64,000 bases of DNA from Epiperipatus broadwayi (Eukaryota; Onychophora; Udeonychophora; Euonychophora; Peripatidae). The first letter of the stretch is position 1, and each line of letters starts with the position of its first letter. The DNA lies in NCBI GenBank assembly GCA_028023455.1, contig JAQFVV010006208.1, positions 3,514,963-3,578,962 of the forward strand, in the 5' to 3' direction. Below, in pieces: positions 24,836 through 36,440 of the stretch. The notes below the pieces were generated by a model. The model made no database searches. It worked only from the letters and a program-made list of their open reading frames with translations, and was not told the DNA's origin. The position numbers were made by a program, and so were the translations under genes.

Positions 24836-25290
24836 CAGGGGTGTCTAACAAGTCGATCGTGATCCCCCGGCGATCGCAAAGCCATTTTTGGTGATTTTTG
24901 GGTAACGAGTGAAACAAATTAAGTCAAGATTTTCAAGTTTTTTTGTTACTTTTGTTCTAAATTTTTTTTCAATTCTAGATAGGTGAAGTCTACTAAGTCG
25001 TATCATTATTGAAAATAATATTTTTAATTTTGATTTAATGTAGCTAATTTGAATTAATAAATATTGTTAACAATTACTCATGTTGTTTTAATCCCCCCCG
25101 ACATGAGTTTTTTGGCCCGTTAAATAATTATTTTTTACTAGGTAGATATATAAAAATGGAACGTATTTCACATCTCCCTCCACTTAGACTACGCCTATGA
25201 CAAGTCGATCGCGATATGACAACAAGTCGATCGCAAAACATTTTTAAAATAAAAAGTAGATTTTATGAACATAAAAGTTGGCTACCCCTG
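24836..25290. mobile_element. non-autonomous hAT element, 455 bp
   Basis: The ends are CAGGGGTGTCTAAC and GTTGGCTACCCCTG, good terminal inverted repeats of the hAT type. The flanks are TTATATAG (24828-24835) and TTATATAA (25291-25298), an 8-bp duplication with one mismatch, as hAT elements make. The interior repeats AAGTCGATCGCGAT-like words and codes for nothing. Confidence 0.85.
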
Positions 25291-25473
25291 TTATATAATA
25301 TTCGTCATGTGATAAAAATGAATATGATATTGAAGATCTACCCGAATTATATAAATTCGAATTAACGTTTTCAAGACACAAATATACGTATTTAAAAATC
25401 TTCGATAGGTAAGTAAATGTTAATATTTTTAGTAAAGTATACAAAATAAAAATTTACAACAAGATGATTATTA

Positions 25474-25643
25474 TTACTTTTTACAACCTACTATTGACGG
25501 TTTCGATTGCCCAGCAATCTTCAGAACTTCTATTTACTTTTTGCAATGCTTTTTACAACCCACTATTGACATTTTATTTGCTCCAGCAATCTTCAATTGA
25601 AACCGTCAATAGTGGGGTATAAAAAGCATTGTAAAAAATAATA
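25474..25643. repeat. R6 inverted repeat
   Basis: Outer words TTTTTACAACCTACTATTGA and TCAATAGTGGGGTATAAAAA face each other, with an inner partial duplicate (TTTTTACAACCCACTATTGA). Each side has a CAGCAATCTTC word. It lies directly left of an R1 dimer. Confidence 0.75.
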
Positions 25644-25659
25644 AAGAACATAAATGATA

Positions 25660-26033
25660 AACATCACATGATCACCATTTCTTATGCTTGCTTATAACTA
25701 TTATTAAAACAGGCAAAACTCTCTATACATATTCCCATATATGACTATTGAGCTTGGATTGAAAATATAGTGTTTTTAATTTAAGTCTCATAGTTTTGTA
25801 GTTAAGTAGAGATAAAAGGTAGCTGCTGGAGGATAGCATTAGATCCTAAGATCTAGGTGCAGTGCTCTAAAATCCAAGGTTCCTCACTGACGAAGATCAC
25901 AAGCCAGAAATTAGTCTGGCGATATTGGATGATTAGGCACTAGATGGGGATTTTATGCACAAGCCTTCTGGCATCCATTGATTACTCTGGCTTGCACTGA
26001 GTGGCAATACGTATAGAGAGTTTTGCCTGTTTT
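25660..26033. repeat. R1 inverted dimer, first arm truncated, with target duplication
   Basis: It starts with the plus-strand R1 border (AACATCACATGATCACC) for about 75 bases and then switches to a minus copy that ends GAGAGTTTTGCCTGTTTT. The flanks are AACATAAATGATA (25647-25659 and 26034-26046, 13 bp). Confidence 0.85.
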
Positions 26034-26854
26034 AACATAAATGATATTAATATTATATGAATTTGGCAATGCAATAAGAAAGATAAAATTATAGTGCAAA
26101 TAGATGATGAAATAATCCAACATATATCTATATATGTTATTTTTAATCGGGAAAAACAATTGATTATGTAGCAATATTTTCCAATAGTATATATTATTTA
26201 TGCTTTGTACAAATAAAAAAAATTGGGAAAAAATTCTTAAAAGAAATATTCTATAGCGTGCGCCAGATCGATTTTAAATTAGGCAAATTCCTTAGGATAT
26301 ACAAAAATACAATCTGATAATAATAAAAACAAAGGCAAAGATGAATACAAACAATTAATATTGTATTATTTACAATTACTTAGAAAATTATTAATTTCAG
26401 AAATGAAAAGCATTAATAAAATACTAATTTACTGTAAAAATAAAAACTAAAGTTAAATTTAGGAAATATGTCCTAGGAAAAACGTAGTATTTAATCATTA
26501 AAATGAGCTTAAAATATAACCTGGTAATAGTCAAATATTGAACAGTAAAGATCTCATTTTTCTTTTAATATATAGATTGAGATGAATGCAAAGCTATTGC
26601 AAAAACTTTGAAATGTCATCAATTTACAAAAATTCTAAAATAAATAGAGATTAGACTTAATTATCCATAAGAGGTTTTTGTAATTTTCACCAAACTGAAT
26701 TTCTAATGTAATGATAAACTTCAATAATGCTGTAATTTTATTATTATGTGCCATCGCGTCAACATGTATCTCCTGGTGATTACATGAATCTATTTCGCCA
26801 GAATAATCTATAGTCTCATTTAGTTTCTTTAGCAGCTCGTAGACATTTATACAT

Positions 26855-27498
26855 TATTAAAACAGGCAAAACTCTATACGTATTGCCACTCAGTGCAAGC
26901 CAGAGTAATTAATGGATGCCAGAAGGCTTGTGCATAAAATCCCCATCTAGTGCCTACTTATCCAATATCCCCAGACTAGTTTCTGGCTTGTGACCTTCAT
27001 TAGTAAGGAGTCTTGGATCTGAGAGCACTGCAACTAGATCTTAGAATCTAATGCAACCCTCCAGCAGCCACCTTTTATCTTTACTTAACTACAAAACTAT
27101 GAGTCTTGAAAACACCATAATATATTCAAGCTCAGTAGCTTATGTAGTCATATAGGTTTGAACTCAGTTCAGTACTTATACATTTTGGGGTCTTTGGTTC
27201 TTTAATAACCATAGTCACTACTATCCTATTAAGCAGGATTGGATGGAGGGTTGCATTAGATCCTAAGATCTAGGTGCAGTGCTCTCAGATCCAAGGCTTC
27301 TCACTGATGAAAGCCACAAGCCAGAAAGTAGTCTGGGAATATTGGATGAGTAATCACTAGATGGGGGTTTTATGCACAAGCCTTCTGACATCCATTGATT
27401 ACTCTGGCTTGCACTGAGTGGCAATACGTATAGAGAGTTTTGCCTGATTTAATAACAGTTGTGAACAACTATAAGAAATGGTAATCGTCATGTTTATT
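26855..27498. repeat. R1 inverted dimer with target duplication
   Basis: A plus copy (26855-27240) and a minus copy (27241-27498) are flanked by GACATTTATACAT (26842-26854 and 27499-27511, 13 bp). The right end extends further into the R1 border region than the left. Confidence 0.85.
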
Positions 27499-27984
27499 GA
27501 CATTTATACATATACTGTATATATATTTTCATTAACTACTAACTTTCTCATTACATACTTTTCTAATGGTGCAGATCATTTCCAAAATATAATGAAGGTA
27601 AAACAAAATTTCAGGTATCGGCTGATCAATTATCTTGGAAATTTTTGTTTTTGATTTTTAAACTTAGATTCTTGCATCCAAAAAATTTTTTTCAATCTTT
27701 TGTTTGCAACTTTGTTCTTCATTAGTCAACATCATGCTTTGTTGTTGATTGATAATTCGAAGTGGCAAAAACTATCAATTCTATGTTTTCATCATTTTTT
27801 TTTTTTATTCCTTTGCATTGAGAATTGCTATAAATGGGTAAGATTTATGTTTACCAGTTATATACGCATCTGCAGTAATTTAATAAACAACAGTAACTAA
27901 AAGTAATAAGACAAATTTATTCAATTGCTAACAATGAAAATATAAAATAAAATGAGTGAAGTCACTTGAGCTTCTTTAAGCATT

Positions 27985-28440
27985 TCCAATAAATGGCCAC
28001 ATAATAAACTGTTCATACACACATATTATATATAGTCCACCTATCTGTGTGTATCCATTTACTTTGGTTTTAGCACACAGATATTCTAATCTTATTGTAA
28101 TCTCAGTCTTTAATCATTTTACAGACTTCCCCAATAATTAACACACCACATCGCATTTTTCTGTTTACGAGGGTGCACAATTGCTGCTCACATGATTGTA
28201 TAAACGCTGCTGTGCATCGGTACAACATATCTGGGTATACTTATATAGTTCAGACTACATAGTAGGGCTCATTTACATATAGTGACTTTGCTCAATATCA
28301 ATTCCGGATTTCAGCTCTATGCTAATTTTTTGAAATACATTTGGACAGATAATAATTTTAGTGTATTGCCTATACACAAAATACACGATTTTAATTAAAC
28401 TTTATTTACAATATATGCACAGAACTACAAAAAATAATCT
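27985..28440 (-). repeat. 3' LTR of the gypsy element
   Basis: Blocks such as AATAAACTG(T)TCATA, TATCCATTTACTT, TTTTTCTGTTTAC, GCACAATTGCTGCTCA and GGGCTCATTTACATATA recur in the same order at 32385-32750. The exact outer edges are uncertain because of decay. Confidence 0.75.
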
Positions 28441-28621
28441 TGCAATTTTGATAAATGTCTTCAAACTCTGGTGGGAGGTAAATCTCTTCATCTTGATTAT
28501 TCGTTACATCCACTAGATCTGGTTGTGTAATCTGATCATCTGATTGTGTAATTGTTCCCATTAGATTTGAGTGATCGGCTTGATTAGCTGTGGGCATTCC
28601 TTTATTTTGTAATTCTGACAA
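28406..28621 (-). pseudogene. possible C-terminal tail of gypsy pol
   Basis: A 71-codon frame rich in Gln, Asp and Asn runs into the 3' LTR. It has no recognisable domain. Its position after the integrase and before the LTR fits the acidic C-terminal tail of a gypsy polyprotein. Confidence 0.4.
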
Positions 28622-28891
28622 GATGACAACACACTAATCTTCTTCATTAGAGCCCTGCAGTTTATTGTCTAACATAATTTGGGCTTTATCTGCACCTATT
28701 GGTTCATTCTGCTGAGATCGTGAATGATTGATATATCTTCAAATTTTTTCCATTATTCAGTTTAACTAATCTGATATTAATATATATATATATACTTGGA
28801 GGATTATTCATTACAGCAGCAGGAAATCATTCCCTTTTTAAAATATCATTTTGCCAATTTTAAACTTTTCAACATCAAAATTATTATTCAC

Positions 28892-28991
28892 GTCAAGCAT
28901 TGGTGGTCGAGAGGTCAGCGACAGCAGCTTTATAAGCAGTTGTCCTGGGTTAGTGTGTTCGCTTCCTGACTGATGCTATGACACATGAGAA
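28892..28991 (+). mobile_element. SINE-1: short tRNA-derived SINE
   Basis: The element is about 100 bases long. It begins with a tRNA-like fold: GCATTGG and CTGATGC can pair as a 7-bp acceptor stem (two wobble pairs), and AGCAG..GCAG-type arms surround a TTTATAA loop. It ends TATGACACATGAGAA. The 15-bp duplication AAAATTATTATTCAC flanks it (28877-28891 and 28992-29006). It sits in the integrase tail of the gypsy element. Confidence 0.85.
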
Positions 28992-29690
28992 AAAATTATT
29001 ATTCACAAAAACTTTTTTATCAGGTAACATCTTGGTTATGTGTGTGCAACGCTTGCAACACAGCAGCAGTTCAGCTGGTGTTTTCATTGTTGACCCACTG
29101 GAGGTGAAATTCTGATAAAACATCGCATCAATCAAAGCTTCAAGTATGTCTTTGTGAGATGTTTTATTCCGTATTATTTTCAAATGTTGCACTGCCCTTT
29201 TCAACTAAACCATTTGATTCTGGATGATAAGGGATGGTGAGAATGTGTTTTATTCCTTTATTGGATAAAAACTCTGGTAATTCTTGCAATGTAAATCCTG
29301 TCCCATTGTCCGATACTATTGTTTTCAGATAACCATGACCTGCAAAGATCTCTTTTAGGGCACTAATAGTACACTCTGTGCTTATATTTATAACAAGCTT
29401 ATATTGTGCACATTTCGAATAAGCATCAATTGCAAATAAAAGGATATATTTGTTCATTGTGCCCCGCATGGTCTAAATGTAACCATTGCCATGGTGACAT
29501 TGCTTTTGCCCACAAATCAAAAGTCTTTGGAGGCAAATCAGTAGTATATTGGCACTCAACATCAGTGTCTTGATGCAAATTAGGTCACCAAACGTGAACA
29601 AGCTAAGGCTTCCATTCGCGCTACATCTGGATGTCCTTGGTATAGCAAACAGTACTTGCTTTTGATCTTCTGATGGTATGAGCACTCAAT
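28895..29690 (-). pseudogene. gypsy integrase remnant
   Basis: The core domain shows A-I-D-A-Y-S-K (first Asp), IVSDNGTGF (second Asp) and HPESNGLVEK (catalytic Glu), about 50-60 residues apart as in retroviral-type integrases. A KTPAELLL segment and a C-terminal IGKMIF part follow. The latter is cut from the rest by a SINE insertion at 28892-28991. About 70 residues between zinc-binding region and core are frame-shifted. Confidence 0.8.
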
Positions 29691-29939
29691 CGCATCATTA
29701 GAGTAAAGCTACTACATGTAGATAGACTCGTGAGCACCAGCTAGGCCTACCAATGTAATTTGGTCGACTTATAGGCCATCTGAATCTAATGCAATTTCTC
29801 AAGCTTTTATATCCAGGATTGTTATAGATTCACTTTTCAACCTTGGAGCTATTGACAGTTTTTGACTTCCCACTATCAGTGTAATTTATCTCTATACATT
29901 TTTCCTGTGATTATCAAGCATCCAGTAAACGCGATAAAG

Positions 29940-31130
29940 CATCACCGTGGCTAATTTCTTTTCCGGGCTTGTAAATTAATACATGATTATCAAATGCTAG
30001 CCAATATGTTCAGGAGTTTTTTTATCATGGCCCAAAATTCCCAATAATGGATGATGATCTGTGTAATCAAAGAATTTACGTCGTGATACTTTTTTTAACA
30101 GCGAATATAGCCAGGGTTTTTTTTTTTATCCAGATGGCTATAATTTTTTTCGGCAGCTGTCAGGGTTCTCAAGTGAATATGCGATAGGTTGTTTTCCATA
30201 ACAGTGATTTGCAATAATAACCAAAATCGGAAGTAAGGGTTGTAATGATCACTTCCTGGTCGCTGTTATAAATACAAAAAGCTGCTTAGAAATCAGTAAA
30301 TCATTTGCTTTCTGGAAAGCAAAATTATGCTCTTTAGTCCATTTGCAGTGCTGATCTTTACGTAGTAGCTCATAAAATGGTGTAAAAATTTGGGACTTCC
30401 CTCTCAGAAAACACTCCGAAAAGCTGAGCAATTCTTTAAAAACCTACAAATCTCTTTATGTTCCTAGGCTTTGGAGCATTTTTGACAGCTCTAAATTTTC
30501 CAGATTAGAATATTTTCCTTTCTGATTTATTACACGGCTGAGAAATTTAATTTCACACATAGCCCATATACATTTAGTAAGGATTAATTCTAGCTCCAAC
30601 TTTGTCCAGTCTTGAACAAACATTCAACACACGTTTCCAATTAACATTCTGTTTGAGCAGTTATTAAAATGTTATCTAAATGATGAATAACTCCTCCCAT
30701 GTCTTGAAATAAGCCATCCATTTTTGCTTGAAACATGTTCACAGCAATTATAAGGCAACTTGTTGCACTAGCAGTTCTATCTGTAACAGATATTTGAAAG
30801 AAAGCGGACTTATTGATTTTTGCAAAGAACAGTGCCTTCTGAAGCTATGCTAAAACTTTGTGTACATTTGGCACTGGAAACACTCCTTTATATTTATTAA
30901 TTTATTAAGTATAACACGATAATCTCCACATAATCGAATGCTCCTATCTGGTTACATAACTACAACTACTGGTGTAGCCCATGATGAATCTTCCACTGGA
31001 ATAAAAACACCTTTATTGATCATCTTTAATAGTCTGTTCAAACATGGAATCTTATGCGGTTTGCATAGTATGGGCTGATCATCATCTCGTTCAATATCCA
31101 TCAGCTGTGGTTTTAATTCAGTTTATCATG
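29940..31130 (-). pseudogene. gypsy reverse transcriptase and RNase H remnant
   Basis: Pieces of the minus-strand translation show the RT entry (GVFIPVEDSSWATPVVVV), the GDYRV motif, and a mutated active site HHLDNIL where Y/F-x-D-D is expected. A junction with RNase H follows, including FYELLRKDQHCKWTKEH and FAFQKAN. The change of the second catalytic Asp to Asn and the many stops rule out activity. Confidence 0.75.
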
Positions 31131-31192
31131 ACTTGAATAACCAGGGAAACAACTTTCTGACTTTTGTTTCTAACCGAATTCTCTTAATTATT

Positions 31193-31396
31193 TTAGAATG
31201 AATTCCCAGTGGAAGAAACCAATTCCTTCCTGGTAATTATAGTACTCTTCATAATGCATAATGGTAAAATGTTGCCATTCACATCTGTGGCTAATACCTG
31301 CATATTTTGAAACTTGTATTTTCTTTTAGTGCTGCCATTAATTTTTATCCAATTTTTATATGACAACAAAGGTCTGGCACCACTGTCCACTTCCAT
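31193..31396 (-). pseudogene. gypsy protease remnant
   Basis: The frame starts MEVDSGARPLLSYKNWIKIN, where V-D-S-G-A is the aspartic protease active site (D-S/T-G-A), followed by about 45 residues of the fold. Neighbouring RT and gag remnants support the call. Confidence 0.7.
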
Positions 31397-31539
31397 TGTA
31401 ATTTTACTTTCACAGACAGTAACGTCTAAAACAATATGGACATCATCTGTGTCATTGATCTTGTTAACAGATTTTTTTTTCTTCTTGATCTGCCTTTCTG
31501 CGATTTAAAGTCTGGACTAAACTGTGTTTCTCAAATCTT

Positions 31540-32095
31540 GTCTTTATTTCTGCAGACATGAGTTAAATGTCTTATCTTTACAAACATTGCATTTCTTCAT
31601 TTTAAATTTACAAAATTTTTTAACATGGCTTTTTTTTACTGCAGCAATAACAGGTCAAACTTTCCTTTGCCGTCTTTGAATTCGTAGCTTATTTACAAGA
31701 ATCGAGTTGTTCTGCACTCCAATTGAAGTCTGAAATTCCGATGTGTCTTCTAACTTTACTTCCTGTGCCATACATTTTCCAAGGCCTATCTATAATTCAG
31801 ATCTGGCTTACTCAGCAAAGTTTTTTTCAAGCATAATTGATCAAGCAACATGTCTTTTAACTCGGAAGCAAATTGGCATTGTTTTGCGAGTTTACGAAGT
31901 GCTATATCAGTCTAAGTAACACTCATGATATACTTGCCTTTTCATCTTAAAACGCAGACAAGAATATTTACAAGTTGTCGGCTGGAAATATACATTTAAT
32001 TTCTCTTTTATCTCTTCATATAGAATATCCTCAGGAATTTTCGGGTCATGTAATTGTTTTGCAACTTTTAAAATGTCCTTACCAGCAAATAACAA
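31540..32095 (-). pseudogene. gypsy gag remnant with zinc knuckles
   Basis: The capsid-like part reads PEDILYEEIKEKLNVYFQPT and then CKYSC, typical of gypsy gag. Downstream, in shifting frames, lies a double zinc knuckle: a CYCC...KKSHVKKFC unit followed by CNVCKDKTFNSC. The second knuckle lacks the usual Gly-His. Confidence 0.7.
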
Positions 32096-32384
32096 AAGCC
32101 GTGGGTATTTTGAGTCTTGTCATCAAATTTTATTTATTAGCATATAACCCTCGATGTGCTCGACATAAACTTTCCATGCTGCCATGTTGTTAATATCAAA
32201 CTCGGGAATACTGTTCAACATTGCCATCGTCTATAGTCAAGTCATTCCGCTTGCTTGCATTATGTATCAACTAATAGCTTACATGGGTTCTTACTTCATA
32301 AACTGAGGACTACTCCCTTCATGTGCTGACTCTCACCATTCTGCACTCGACTTGCACCATTTATGTTTACCATCAGTATGTGCA

Positions 32385-32750
32385 TTTAAGCAATTCCAAT
32401 AATTGCCACATGATAAACTGCTCATATGCACAAGTATTATATACAATCCGGTTATCTATGGGTATCCATTTACTTCGGTTTTAACAATTAGCGCACACAT
32501 AGTACTTTTCTGTTTACAAGATTGCACAATTGCTGCTCAAACGATTGTATAAAATGCTTCTCTGCACCACAACATATCCTGCTATATAGGGCTCATTTAC
32601 ATATATAGACCTTGCTCAAAATCAAATCTGAATTTTCAGCTCTATGGTAATTTTCTAGAGTACATTTGGACTAATAATTTTAATATACTATTTAATTAAA
32701 ATTCATTTGCATTAAATGTATATATACGCATAGAACAGTCCAAAAATCGT
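32385..32750 (-). repeat. 5' LTR of the gypsy element
   Basis: It is collinear with 27985-28440, sharing GATAAACTGCTCATA, GGTATCCATTTACTT, GCACAATTGCTGCTCA and GGGCTCATTTACATATA, but is shorter because of deletions. The edges are approximate, and I could not identify a clear primer-binding site next to it. Confidence 0.7.
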
Positions 32751-33129
32751 ATATTGTTTTAAAATTACATTTTTACACTTTATAATTTTCAATGTCATTG
32801 TCTTTTCAATGCTTTGACTACATAACCGTTTTCTTCAAAGCTACAATGCCAAAATATTACTTTTATTTTTTTTAGTGTACTATATTATTTTAGAATACAA
32901 GTTAAAATTTTTTATATTTAATATTTTTTTTAAAATGTAAAAAAAATGTCAAAAATCTAAAAATATATGAGAAATTAGAGAAATAATATTTATATATTGA
33001 CATACACATAAATAAATGCAAACTTATACAGTATTTCCATATCCATTTAAATCACTAATTTTTCATTATAAATTTTATGTTTTAATTATATGTTGTTAAA
33101 TTATAATTAATTAAAATTTTATAAGACAG

Positions 33130-35375
33130 TATCTTATCACCATACTTTTCAATCAATATCAGTCCACTGCGGGATGAAGGCCTCTTTAAGTTTATTTCAG
33201 TTTTTCTCTGAGCCATAATCTTTTTCACATTACACGAGCAAATTTTCTCATTTTATTATCCATCTCACACGTCTCTTTCTAAGTCCTTTTACAATTTCTT
33301 GTAAACCAATTTTAGACCTCAACTGTTTATCTATTATTATTTCTTCTAAAAATATGTCCAGTCCAGTTCCATTTCCTCTCTTAATTCTTTCAATGAAGCC
33401 AATGAGACCTGTTTATTCTCTCAGCCAAGTCTTGCACTTTTGATCACTTTTTGTTACTTCAACATACATTTCTCCATATCTCATCCAGTGGTCTGAAATA
33501 TCTATATTGCTCTTGCGTCAAGTGTCTGAGTCTCAGATCCATAAGTAAGAACTGGTATAACCAATCTAATAAAAGGCTTTCTTTTTAAACCCAAAGTGCT
33601 TACTTTATTGTTCATTTAATTTTACGATTCATTTATCTGTATAATAATTTGACCAAGGTACTTCCTCCAATTCATAATTACCATCTATTTTCGTCTTTTG
33701 AGAAAATCCGTTGAACATTATTTTAATCGTTTTAATATTTATCTGTAGCTCTATTTTCTTACTTTCATTTGATAACTCCTGTAGTATTTACTGAAATTCA
33801 AGCATTATTTGCAAAAACAATTACACATCATCTACAAAATCCAAATGACTTAAATAATCTCCATGTATTTTTATTTCATTGACTTGCCATTTTAATCTAC
33901 AAAATACTTCTTGTAAAACTGCTGTAAAGAGTTTCGGAAATTAGAAACCACCCTGTTGCAAATTATCATTATTAATTTTTTTACTGTCATTATGTAATCT
34001 TATCAATGGTGGTGCATTTTGGTAAGTATTCTTCAGGATATGATAATATCCTCTGTCTACATCTTGAGGGTTCAAAGCTTTAATCACCATAGAATCAAAA
34101 TGACTTCATAATCTACAAATCCAAAGCATAATGGCAACTCATATTCAGTGGTCCTTTCTATAACTTAAAGTCAATGGATGTGATCCATTTATGCTAATAT
34201 GGTCTTTTCTATGACTAAAATAAATGGATGTGATCCAATATTCAGTGGTCCTTTCTATAACTTAAAATAAATGAATGTGATCCACTTATGCTAATATGGT
34301 CCTTTCTATGACTTAAAGTAAATGGATGTGATCCAATATTCAGTGGTCCTTTCTATAACTTAAAGTAAATGGATGTGATCCTATATTCAGTGGTCCTTTC
34401 TATAACTTAAAGTAAATGGATGTGATCCACTTATGCTAGAACTTCGTTTAAATCCAGCCTGATTTTTTTGGTTGATTTGAATCCAAAGTTCGCTATGGTA
34501 AATATTTTATATTGAACTCATTGAAAACTGATAGGTCTGTAATTTCTAATATCTTCTTTATCGCCTTTCTTAAATATCATCATTATTACTGCATTCTTCT
34601 AAGAATCGGGTACATATTTATCATTTAGAACATTTGATATATAGTTTTGCCTACAATTTTTATATTTCTTCATCCGCTTCTTTTAAGATATTAATAGTAA
34701 TTCCATTATTTCATGGAGCATAGATTTAATTGCACGTTATACCTCATTATTCAAAATGCTTGGCAATTTTAGAAGATGAAGTAGGGGATATTTTGTTTTG
34801 TTCTTTAAATACTAAATAATATTTTGTAGAATTCTTTCGTACATTTCATGAAGATTATCCTTTTTAATAATAGTTACATCTTTTTTTTTTTTATTACTGA
34901 AATAACTTTTTTTCCCAATACCAAAATGTTTTATACTTGAAACTTTTGTTCTTTTTTGTCACTTTTCGTGCCAAACAATTATATTTTCTTATATCATTAA
35001 ATCTTTTATACTATTTTATAGAACTCTAGATATTCATTTGTTCTCAATGAATCATTTTTAAATTTTTATATTCCTATTTTTCTTCAAACATTATCTCGTT
35101 TCGCTTATAAATTTACTTGTTGCTTCTTTGTACCATCTATCTACGTTGCAGTTCTTAGAAGAGTATCAGTCATTTCTTTAACGATTTCGGTTAAATATGA
35201 ACTAACGTCAACGTTTTAAAATGATTAGCAGGTTTTTATTTAATTCATTAGTGTAGTTCCAAAGATTTGAATTATCAACTATTCTATCTTTTTTAATAGT
35301 TTTCATCTTTCTAATTTTACATTAACACATATCTTATATCTCATTAATCACTGATCAATTCCTGTGATGAATTGA
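33130..35375 (-). mobile_element. RTE LINE, 3' part of a 5'-inverted copy
   Basis: It runs on the minus strand from the endonuclease GSDHRLV region (about 35360) through linker, RT and C-terminal module to the 3' signature CCACTGCGGGATGAAGGCC near 33165. All domains are present but full of stops. Its 5' end abuts the opposite-strand segment 35376-35735. A short minisatellite (34147-34440) has grown in the RT coding region. Confidence 0.75.
34147..34440. repeat. minisatellite of six units within the RTE reverse transcriptase
   Basis: Units of alternately about 51 and 46 bases share GGTCCTTTCTATAACTTAAA and TAAATGGATGTGATCC, ending in either CTTATGCTAATAT or AATATTCAGT. They correspond on the minus strand to the D-H-I-x-x-L-x-x-V-I-x-R-T-x-E-Y-E-L-P part of the RT. 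Confidence 0.8.
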
Positions 35376-35735
35376 TTTATGTGCCAATAAGATCTCACTA
35401 CAATGATAAAGTAGAGGGCTTTTGTAAAGGTATACTAAATGTTTTTAATAATATCAAGCAATGTTTTAAAATTGTTAAGGAAACTTTAATTCTAGAATTG
35501 GAAAATGATTGCAAGATGAAAATGCTGTAGGTAAATTTGACTATCATGATTGAGATGAGAGAGAACACAGACTAATGGTTATTGCAGCAAAAGAAAAATT
35601 AGATATTATGAATTCTTTCTTTAAGAAAATGTTAAACAAAATTTGACCTGGATCATCTAAATAAAGATAGTGTAGAATTGTATTAAATTTTGTAAGAAAA
35701 AAGTGTTATTTCAAGAATGTAATATTCTTAATAAA
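35376..35735 (+). mobile_element. RTE LINE, inverted 5' part of the same copy
   Basis: The plus strand reads endonuclease residues from VYVPIRSHYNDKVEGF through a GDFNAR-like region and ENAVGKF to the FKNVI segment. These are the residues that lie directly upstream of the point where the minus-strand part begins. The pair therefore has the layout expected of twin priming. Confidence 0.65.
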
Positions 35736-35814
35736 AGTATTTATCGTTGCCTATTTATTACATATGTATTTATGCTCTCTTTATATATAATATACATTCA
35801 TTCTGCCTTATCAG

Positions 35815-36065
35815 GCAACTGAGAAGAAAGGCCGTGGTGTTTCTTGATCTTAAACTCAGAGGTAAAAAGCCAATAAGCTCACCATACTGGCTAATGCTTG
35901 TTGGTGAGCAGCTCCTCCATGTTAGTATACTATATGAATAATCACATAGTAATAACAGTTGCAATGACAAGTATGTATGGAGTGGACATTAGGAAATTTG
36001 CCCTGCTTGGTTTCTTTAAGGCCTCGGAGAGGAATCAAAGGGTTTTCTTTCAGTTAATAGCAAAC
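35815..36065 (-). mobile_element. RTE LINE 5' non-coding fragment
   Basis: It is nearly the same as 21150-21370 (shared words include CCAATAAGCTCACCA and GGCCTC...GAGGAATCAAAG), the 5' flank of the large RTE copy, and has the same orientation. Short reading frames over it are not genes. Confidence 0.7.
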
Positions 36066-36440
36066 TCTTTTCTTATGGATCTGAGACTTGGACACTTACT
36101 TAATAGAAGAGCAGTACGGAGACTTAGACCAGTCAAAAAGTATGGAGAGATGGATGTTAGTAGTAACAAGAAGAGATCGAAAACACAATATATGGGTAAG
36201 AGAACAAACAGGTGTTACTGACCTCATTGAAAAAATTAAAAAGATTGAAGTGGAGTTGGGCTGGACCTATTGCTAGAAGAGATGATAATAGATGGACAAT
36301 TGAAATCTTAAACTGGATTGCAAGAGATTGTAAAATACCCAGAAAAAGACCACATGTTAGACGGATGGATAAAATAAGAAAGTGTGCAGGGGCGATGGGG
36401 AGAAAAGAAGCTAAAAATTGGAAAAGATGGATATTTCATG
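36066..36440 (+). mobile_element. RTE LINE fragment (RT C-terminal module)
   Basis: The plus strand encodes, in shifting frames, a GSETWTL-like segment, RDRKHNIWVREQTGVTDL, SWAGPIARRDDNRWTIEILN and KRPHVRRMDKIRK. This is the LINE C-terminal module. An R2 repeat follows directly. Confidence 0.8.

Larger units (their letters stand above)
27985..32750 (-). mobile_element. Ty3/gypsy LTR retrotransposon, complete outline but decayed
   Basis: Two related terminal regions (27985-28440 and 32385-32750) bracket minus-strand gag and pol remnants: gag capsid (31907-32095), zinc knuckles (31540-31690), protease (31193-31396), RT (30550-31130), RNase H (29940-30430) and integrase (28950-29690). The set and order are those of the K02A2.6-like gypsy group. 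Stops and frameshifts occur in every domain. The two LTRs differ at many positions and by small gaps, so the insertion is old. A SINE has landed in the integrase tail. Confidence 0.85.

Noticed and set aside
35898-36221. 107-codon plus-strand gene
   Set aside because: It bridges an RTE 5' non-coding fragment and a frame-shifted RT C-terminal fragment. It is a chance fusion of two repeats.
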